From positions 38,458,682 to 38,522,681 of the forward strand of contig JACMZG010001913.1 in the NCBI GenBank assembly GCA_018340805.1: DNA of 64,000 nt, given 5' to 3'. The position numbers and the translations under genes are program-made. The stretch comes from Microvelia longipes. Taxonomy: Eukaryota; Arthropoda; Insecta; Hemiptera; Veliidae. The notes under the pieces are model-generated. The model did not search any database. It was not told where the DNA came from and saw only the letters and a program-made list of their open reading frames with translations. Positions 56,601 to 64,000 of this stretch are shown here, one piece after another (the first letter of the stretch is position 1; the number at the start of each line of letters is the position of its first letter).

Positions 56601-58284
56601 AGAGTCGATCAATGCGAATTGAGTTTTGGTTAGTATTTAAATGAATATGACAGAGTTATGGTTCGAATTCTGCACTAGCCCGTAAATTTACACTTTTTGC
56701 TACTTTATACGGCCGAGAGATTATAGGAGAGAGTATCTAATTTTCAATTGTCGTTCTAACCTCGCGTGTATCATAATAAAACTCAAATATCTATAATATT
56801 AAAATTGTCTGCATCCGTATAACTCTGCCGGATCAACGCGATCTACAGAGGACGACTTTACTCATTATGAATGTCTATTAATCCAGTCATCATCTTTGAG
56901 CGATACTGCTAAAGATATGCTCCTATTATGAGTTAAGCTGATTGGTATAGTTCTCTTTGAATGTCGCGATCAATTTACTATTCGAGCTCCTCTTTCCCCA
57001 TCTTTGATTTTAACTCTAATGAGTACTATTTCGCAGAGAGAGAGAGCAAGTAAGAAACACGCACAAGTATACACTGAAACGCACATACAACATCTTCGGC
57101 TTCAACAGGTAAGAAACTCTAAGTCGAGACTCTTGCGAGTCGAATATTTATATCTACTTAATTATCAAAACTCTGCGTCTAGCTTCAACTCTCCCACATA
57201 TCCACTGGCTAGCTTGTTTGCTATTCTGATCTCCACATACGCACGCTGTAGCTCTCAGCTCAGAGTAATGTTGCTATAGAATATTGCATTCTATTATCCC
57301 GCTTTACCAATCTGTTGGAAGTCCTCAAATGAATACTATATACATCACGATAACTCCATACGGCGACTGCGCACATATATTTAATTATTGATCCCCAGGA
57401 CCAAACATCTCCCAACGGTCCTCGAATAAACCCCTCCTATGAGATATCACTCGTTCTCCAACTATACAACATGTCTGCGAATTCAGCATGAATTCCCGAA
57501 ATTGCAAACCTATAATCAATGTTGCAAATTATTTATTCTTTCAGAGAACACTATCACACGCACACCTTTCAACAACCCTACAAATTTTTTGGACGCATGA
57601 TCTATGGACAAACAGATACAGATAGAAACTTCGGTGCTGCGAGTGTCTAACCGCGATCATGCGTTTCGCCACACCACTTGGGGAAATCCTCTTGTGTATA
57701 ATTCTGACATTATGGCTCCTATCTTACTATCACGCTTAAATGATTGATTAGCGTATAAACTATAAAGTTTCAGTCCGAGAGCATACACTGTTCGTTGCTG
57801 CGTTTCCCTCTAGTATCTCTTGACGGCTCAATTATAATCGAGAGTCAATTACTTCTATGATTTTTTCACACATGAAAAGATTTCCTTCTTCTATTATACA
57901 TATATATATTTGCCACATATTGTACTTCACTTAACTATTATCGTATTCACTAGAGCACTAGACATGACTATACGATAGCCGTGGGTCTTCCAAGCTAAAT
58001 AAAAAACCGAAGTTATATTATAGCAAATTATTATATGAGATCGCGAAGGAAACAATCCCACACTACACACATCGATCTTGTAATATAAAAACGCAAATAA
58101 ATTACGAAAAATTCCACATAAAACTCTATGTTTCCATAGAGGTGACCGAAACAACAACTATATTACAATTAATAAGCATACCCTTCGAATCTAATAATCG
58201 CTAAGATGAGTCCCCTTTGTCACATAACAATCGTGCATATTGGAATTGTAAATTCAATGTAAGAACCAATACTATGAACCGCGA
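53600..58284. other. Unassigned 4.7 kb of unusual composition beside the rDNA
   Basis: Higher GC and far fewer A/T runs than the rest of the window. No long ORF, no clear repeat, and no rRNA I can read although it follows 5.8S in the transcription direction. It may hold ITS2 at its right end. Short ORFs here are not supported. Confidence 0.5.
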
Positions 58285-58440
58285 CAACAGATTCAAGACA
58301 GCCTGTTGCTAAAAGGTTTAACCAATAAGCCGCCCATTTGCGTTCAAATGTCATGATCAGAGCGTTGTGCATTTTACATTAATTCACGTATTTGGCTACG
58401 TTCTTCAGCGACGTGTGAGCCGAGTGATCCATCGCTTAAA
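58285..58440 (-). rRNA. 5.8S rRNA (diverged or error-rich)
   Basis: The minus strand starts GATGGATCACTCGGCTC and continues GTCGCTGAAGAACGTAGC, GACATTTGAACGCAAATG, then ACAGGCTGTCTTGAATCTG. Length about 156 nt, as expected for an animal. Several changes fall in positions that are nearly invariant. Confidence 0.8.
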
Positions 58441-59010
58441 GTGGTTATTAATACAGATCTATTAGGCGATACATACTCTATTTTGATCAACTAATAATGA
58501 AATCGAGACGCGTATTGCTTATCAATACTATGATAAATTAATATAGACGTTCTAGGGCTCTCTTTCAATTTGTAAAACATATTTATGCCAATCCAAGATT
58601 TATCGAACAATTTCGTATTAACCCTACAAAGCAATCAGGTGTTTCGCAACTCGGACAAATACGTAAACAATCTTTATGAAGTTATTAAGCCTTGCCAACA
58701 ATATCTTGATCAGCTTTGATATGTTTTAGATCAGTGTCAGATAATGAATAAATTCAAAATCCGTATTGCATACGCCAATTTAAAGTATGCACAGTACTTG
58801 CCACGCAAATATTTATATCACACGAAACATAGGCCACCCTGAGAAAGAAAGTTTAATGCTAAGCCAAGTTGTATCCTGAACCTATTGCAAAACTAGAATT
58901 GACCGGAAAATAATTCACATTTGCTTACAACTCAAACATAGCATCTGATGCATCACCAGTATCATGATACACTAATTTTTAAGTAAGTTACGAGTTAAAC
59001 TGTTGAACTA
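58441..59010 (-). other. ITS1 spacer
   Basis: 570 bases between the 18S 3' end and 5.8S, AT-rich, with no features. Correct placement confirms a real rDNA join here. Confidence 0.75.
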
Positions 59011-59011
59011 A

Positions 59012-59044
<33 letters not shown>

Positions 59045-59611
59045 ATTGTACGACTTTTCTTCTCTAATGATCAAAGTTTGAGTGTCTTTTCCATTCATAG
59101 AAATGTTGCATTTCTTAGCCAGAAATCCAACAATCTCACTAAACCATCATCGGTTAGTAGCGACGGGCGGGTGTACAAAGGCAGGGACGTATAGCGCAAA
59201 GCTAGTGACTTGCGCTTACTAGGAATTCCTCGTTCAAGCGAAATAATTACAATTCGCAATCCCTGATACGACAGGGTTTCACAAGATTGGCCCAACTTTT
59301 CTAGTAGGATACTCCGTTGGAACTGCCATTGTAGCGCGCGGTGCGGCCCGGACTCTTAAGGGCATCACAGACCTGTTATGCTCTTTTCATTTAGCGAGAC
59401 GTCTATTTAATTCTCTAAAAGTGATCATTTACGAGTTAAATAAATACACTATTTAGCAAGTTAGAGTCTCGTTCGTTATCGGATTAAACGCGAAAATCGC
59501 TCCCAACTAAGAACGGCCATGCACCACACCCACCGAATAAGAAGAGCTATCAATCTGTCAATCCTACAGTGCCGGACCGGTGAGATTTCCGTGTTGAGTC
59601 AAATAAGCCGC

Positions 59612-59646
<35 letters not shown>

Positions 59647-59743
59647 TTAAGTTTCAGCTTTGTAAACACCATACCTTCCCCCGGACCCAAAGACTTCTGG
59701 TTCCCGGTGACTTCTAGCAAGATATAATTATCATCGCTAACTG
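59011..59743 (-). rRNA. 18S rRNA, 3' part only
   Basis: The 3' end reads GTAGGTGAACCTGCGGAAGG ATCATTA at 59011-59037. Other conserved blocks are TGTACACACCGCCCGTCG-like at about 59160-59175, GAGACTCTAACTTGC, GGTGGTGCATGGCCGTTCTT and TTGACGGAAGGGC. Many single-base deletions compared with the conserved consensus. The 5' half is absent: near 59743 the sequence switches to 28S. Confidence 0.85.
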
Positions 59744-60560
59744 TTAGGCCAAACTAACCAGATGTTTGGTCCATCCCACATCGCAGTTCTTGGCTTACCA
59801 AAAATGGCCACTAGACACTTGATTCGATGCACATCTCAATGAAGAAAGACGCACTTCGAACCATTTAAATTTTGAAAGAATAAGTGAGGACATTTCGTCC
59901 CAATACTTCTAAATCATTCGCCTTAACCAGGTAAAAACTACAAATAACAAATTTCAGCTATCCGCTGAGGAAACTTCGGAGGACACAGCTATAGAGGTCG
60001 ATTAGTCTTTCGCCCCATAACTCATGCCGCGATCGATTTGCACGTCAGAACCGCGGGCGGTCCTCCACCAGAGTTTCTCTGGCTTCAACCTGCACAAGCA
60101 TAGTTCACCAATCTTTTCGGGTCTCTACATGATCGCTCAAACTCCGCCAGATCCGAACATCTTTTAGACGGGTCGAATGTTGCCTCAGTGTTGCACGAGG
60201 TCACACACAGTTTTACCGAGGTAAACTTTACATTAATTACGCCGTGGGGTTCCGTAAGGCCCTTAATCGCTGATCATATAATAAACTCCTTGGTTCCGTT
60301 TTCAAGACGGGACGAGTAAGTAACCTACAACACTGCAGACTTAGATCAACACTCGATCATGAAAAACATCAACAATTCACAAATAGCCTATTATTAGTCT
60401 ATAAAGAATCATCAACATTAAACCACCAATCAATTTCTGTCAATCGATCACCAATAAATCATTTAACCGTGTAACCAGCTTATAAAAACCATTCCCGAAG
60501 GAATGATCACCTTCAAAATTCGAACAGAAAAAGACGCTATCGGTCGCAATACTAAAAAAA
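59744..60560 (-). rRNA. 28S rRNA internal fragment fused to 18S
   Basis: The minus strand runs CGTCTTGAAAACGGAACCAA GGAGT, then GGTGAACTATGC, AAACTCTGGTGGAGG, TTCTGACGTGCAAATCGATC, GGGGCGAAAGACTAATCGA, and GGCCATTTTTGGTAAGC to CCAAACATCTGGTTAG. These are consecutive conserved blocks of domains II-III (yeast numbering roughly 640-1200). The higher-numbered end (60330-60560) fits the variable D2 region. Indels throughout. Confidence 0.8.
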
Positions 60561-60617
60561 AATAAATTAATAAGTACTGTTATACAGAAAGTGCATCAAG
60601 GTGTGTGACTTTTTCTA

Positions 60618-63600
60618 TCATAATAATCTATATATTGCCTTGTTAAAACTGTTACTCTTAATCCAGCTTGTTTGTATACTTCTGCTATCTCCTTGCATTT
60701 TTGTCACGTAATCTGGATTTCCAATGTATTGAGACACTATTGCTCGATGTACATCAATTGGATTGTGGTTTCTCTTAGATACACAAATAAAATGGTAAGT
60801 GTCCAGTTGCTTCAATTTTCGGTTGTATATGTGTGGAATAACAGCTGGTTTTATGAACATATCCCAAGTCGTTTCTGATTTTTATTCACAAATACTGATC
60901 AATCATTACAATAGTGTGCTATTAAAATCCCTCTACCAGACCGCTGTCTGAGGATGGTTGCTGTAGTATTTATTTCTGTATATTAAATATTTCGTTGACT
61001 CTTTGACTGTTTCGCTGAGAAAGTTTCCTAACTCTGTCAGATAATAGCTTTTTCGGTGGCTCCCCAAAATTTTAATTATGTTTTTTTCTACTTAGCAATT
61101 TTGCGACTGTTTCCGCGGTTTAGTCTTTTGTCGAAATGCTCGACCCATTGGTAAAGTAATCGCTGAACACTTAATTCCGTGTCTATTTCTTTGATTGTTG
61201 TAGTAAATTTGCTCAAAAAATCCATAGCACCATTCTCCTTGGTGCTCCTGCTACTGGCATTGGTTTTAATTGGAACTTTGTTCTTTACTTCCAGTATTGC
61301 TTCTTGTTGCAGCACTTTTGACATGTCTTACACCATTGCTTTACATCAATTTTATATTTTCCAATAAATACTTTTCAACAATCTCTGTGTTTTTTTCTGC
61401 TGATAAAATGACCACCTAGTCGCTCCATCGGAATTGAAAAGCAAATACTTGTTTTAATGCATCTGGAACGACTAATAGCCATTTCCCTAGGTTATTGTAG
61501 AACTAAATCTCTTTGTATCTGATTATTTTGAGTTTTCATTGAATTTCCTTTTTTATTTCTTTAATTTCTTGTTTATCAAGTTCCTCATGCGTTCGAACTG
61601 TTAATGCCTATCTGTTATGTAGCCATTTACTTCCAACAACTACTTTCTTTAAGTTGTGGGCTTCTTGATAATGCCATCTGCATTTTTTGTTTTGCTCTTC
61701 CCTTGTTTGTATATATTTTTTTATATTCAAACCTGAATTTTCATTTGGCCCATTTTATATTCTGCTTGACGTATCTTTGCTTTTTCCATCAGACCTTCCA
61801 AAGGTTTATGTTCGTTCGTATTATTATTTCTGACCAATAGATATATGGTCTGATGTTTAAGCACAAATATATAGCATAGCATTCTTTTCTCGATGGTTTG
61901 AATATCTGTTTCAAGATCCCTTTTTTAACAATCTACTTGCGGCATGCTATTACGTAATCTTTGTTCTTTTCTCTCTTCTTGACCCAACACAGCTCCTAAC
62001 TGCATATCCACTTGCATCGTCATCACGATAAACGGTTTTTCGAAGTCTGGATATCTCAGTATTGGGCTTTTAAGCAACCTCTGTTTTAATTTCGTGAATG
62101 TGCCTGTTGCTTTACTCCCCATAAATTTTTGTATAATATCGGTGTTTTTCGTATTCTGTCACTATTTGCACCTTTTGCCTTCACCTTTGTTTTCAGTCCT
62201 TTCGTTTTAACTCTACCAATGGGGCTGATTTTTTGCAAAGTCCTTTATGGAATTTCTATAATAACCTAACTAATCCATTAAATGCTCTGTAACTGTGAAT
62301 TGTCTTTGGTATTTGAAAATTTTTTGAACTGCTTCTAATCTTTCTGGGTTTGGCCGTAAAACCCTCTTTGGTTACTATGTTCCTAAAATAACACTTGCTC
62401 CCTCTTGCCCATTACATTTCGTGGGTTTCAATTTGTATTTGCTTGTTTTTTAATCTTTTCAATTTTTCGATATTTTCCAATCTGTTCAAATATTCTGATC
62501 GCTATTAGGATGTCATCCCATATTACACTACTACAATGTTCCACATCAATAATACTGTTCATTAATCCTTTGATATGATGCTGGCGCATTTGTTAATCCA
62601 AATGGTATCTGTTGAAATTCGACATATCCATCATCTATTCGAATGCGGTTTTTTTGTCCTATCTGCATCAGACTTGCATTCCATAAAAATCCTTTTAGTA
62701 CTAAAGATGGCGTACCATCTTCTGTATAGTTGTCTAATATTGGTTCGTGTATCCTTGGAATGGTGGTCTATCCTTTTTTGTTTATATCATTCAACCTTCT
62801 ATAAATCCACACACATTCTGATTTCTCCCGTCTTTCTTTTCACAGGTCACAGGTGATGCCATTCTGAGAACTTTTTGAATATTAATTTCCATGTCTTCTA
62901 ATTCTTTTGTTTGTCTTTTTAGCTCTTCTATCGTTTGAATGTGTCGAACGGTCTTTGTTTTATTGGTTTTGCATCACCCGTATCTATTGCATGTTGTATA
63001 TATTAGCTTTTCCCATATCGAATTTCGTGTTTGCCAGTACCTTCTTCGTATTTATCTTTAATTTTTGAAGTTTTTCTCTTTGATCGAAATGTTAATTCTC
63101 ATTTGTGATTTTGTTTTCCTCGTAATATTTTACCTGTTTTGGGTTTTACGGTGTCGTATTGTACTACCTTTCCGTATAGGTTATGTGCCCCGTCACATAC
63201 CTCCGCAACTTCGAAGGTTTTTGTCTTTTTTGTATATTGTTCCGATTTTGTGCTTCGTGCAATTTGATGTCGTATTGTTAAAATTGCTATTCTGATCGCC
63301 ATTTGTCCGTTATTCCGGTATGAAACATCCTGGTACCAATTATGATATTCAATTTTATCTTCCAATGTCTATCAGGCTCGAATATATACGTAACTTTATC
63401 TTTTGAAACCTAATTCCCCAATCGTCATCTATTGCCATTCACATGAAAAATCTACCGTTCTCTTCCCGTTCTCATAATTACATCTTAACAAGTGGCTCTT
63501 CTTTGTCAGGCAATGGCCTCGTTATGTCATATTCTCATAAGTCGATTGTAAAACCTTTTAATCCCTTAGTAAGTCTCCTCCGATTATACAGATTGATCTC

Positions 63601-63700
63601 CCCGCTCATTACTTTAATAAGTGATATAGTGTTTCCTTGCCAATACCTATTCGCACATGACGTTTCCCTCGATTGGGATACTATGTCATTCATGTTAATT
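60618..63700 (-). mobile_element. Ty3/gypsy LTR retrotransposon pol region, heavily frameshifted
   Basis: On the minus strand the domains appear in gypsy order. Reverse transcriptase comes first: SPVTCEKKDG-like at about 62860, IPFGLTNAPASYQR at about 62590, and a DD motif near 62510. RNase H follows (LKSPILRYPDFEKPFIVMT, LGAVLGQEE, 61960-62100). Then the integrase: AGAPRRMVLW, DYF-like and QTAETVAKLL pieces at 61260-61080, and a C-terminal part near 60780. Almost every 50-100 bases the frame shifts, so no intact protein is encoded. Neither LTR was recognised. Bases 63100-63700 may include protease or RT N-terminal parts. Confidence 0.75.
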
Positions 63701-64000
63701 GCTCGCTAACTCAGGCATCTTTGTCGGTAATGAATACATCTACAATATTTTCTTGGGTCCGTCCGCAAATTCGCCTACAGGTGAAAACGGCGGATTTCTC
63801 AGCCACAGAAATATGGCCCGCTATCGCTAGAGTAAAAATAGAAATAAAACATGTGTAAAATATAAAAAATGTGTAAATAATAAAAAGGTTAAATATTAAA
63901 TTTATTAAATAATTAAAATTTTATAAATATTAAATTTTATTAAATTATTAAATTTAAATAAATTCCATCTTCTTCTAAATAGATTAAAGTATCTTTTAAG
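63701..64000. other. AT-rich end of window
   Basis: From 63830 on, a simple AAAT/TTAAAT-rich stretch with no recognisable feature. Confidence 0.6.

Noticed and set aside
56950..57290. 91-codon ORF and other short ORFs in 53.6-58.2 kb
   Set aside because: The region is probably error-rich or artefactual; no motif and no codon signal.

Overview
The window looks like nuclear DNA of an arthropod, most likely an insect; the order cannot be fixed from sequence alone. The evidence is about 70% A+T, GT-AG introns, animal housekeeping genes, many small inverted-repeat transposons, LINE fragments and a eukaryotic rDNA block. There are two runs of N (18847-19553 and about 49784-49861).

Host genes. Five host loci can be supported. 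(1) TEFM, plus strand, exons from 393 to 7257; the 5' end lies left of the window. (2) An unrecognised single-exon secreted or membrane protein of 470 aa, minus strand, 8842-10254. (3) GLCE, heparan sulfate glucuronyl C5-epimerase, minus strand, start codon at 27225 and five exons down to 19570; the C-terminal half is lost in or beyond the first N gap. (4) CENPS (MHF1), minus strand, start codon at 36737 and stop at 29344. (5) TMEM60, an intronless minus-strand gene at 34059-34463, nested in the 6-kb first intron of CENPS. These genes share no obvious pathway: mitochondrial transcription, Golgi heparan sulfate modification, centromere/Fanconi DNA repair, and a small membrane protein.

Accessory DNA. 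Introns and intergenic DNA are full of repeats: a 26-bp minisatellite in TEFM; a MITE family present as three full copies and one half copy; hAT-type CAGGGGTTCTCAA elements; foldback elements; AT microsatellites; and LINE 3' ends. A 5.5-kb element at about 38987-44495 has matching terminal inverted repeats and a broken, intron-containing THAP-domain ORF, as in P-type transposases. A 140-bp derivative of the same element sits in GLCE intron 1. At 49.8-51 kb there is a damaged minus-strand Polinton/adintovirus-like segment in which a phospholipase A2-like domain and a retroviral-type integrase are joined by a short repeated charged linker.

Right end. From about 53 kb on, the sequence has a different texture. 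At 60560-58285 (minus strand) a 28S rRNA fragment is fused to the 3' part of 18S, followed by ITS1 and a 5.8S gene of the correct length, all with many single-base indels. Next to it lies a frame-shredded Ty3/gypsy pol region (60.6-63.7 kb). The 53.6-58.2 kb stretch, where ITS2 and 28S would be expected, shows no rRNA that I can read. The indel style suggests either old pseudogenes or unpolished long-read sequence, and the rDNA chimera may be an assembly artefact.
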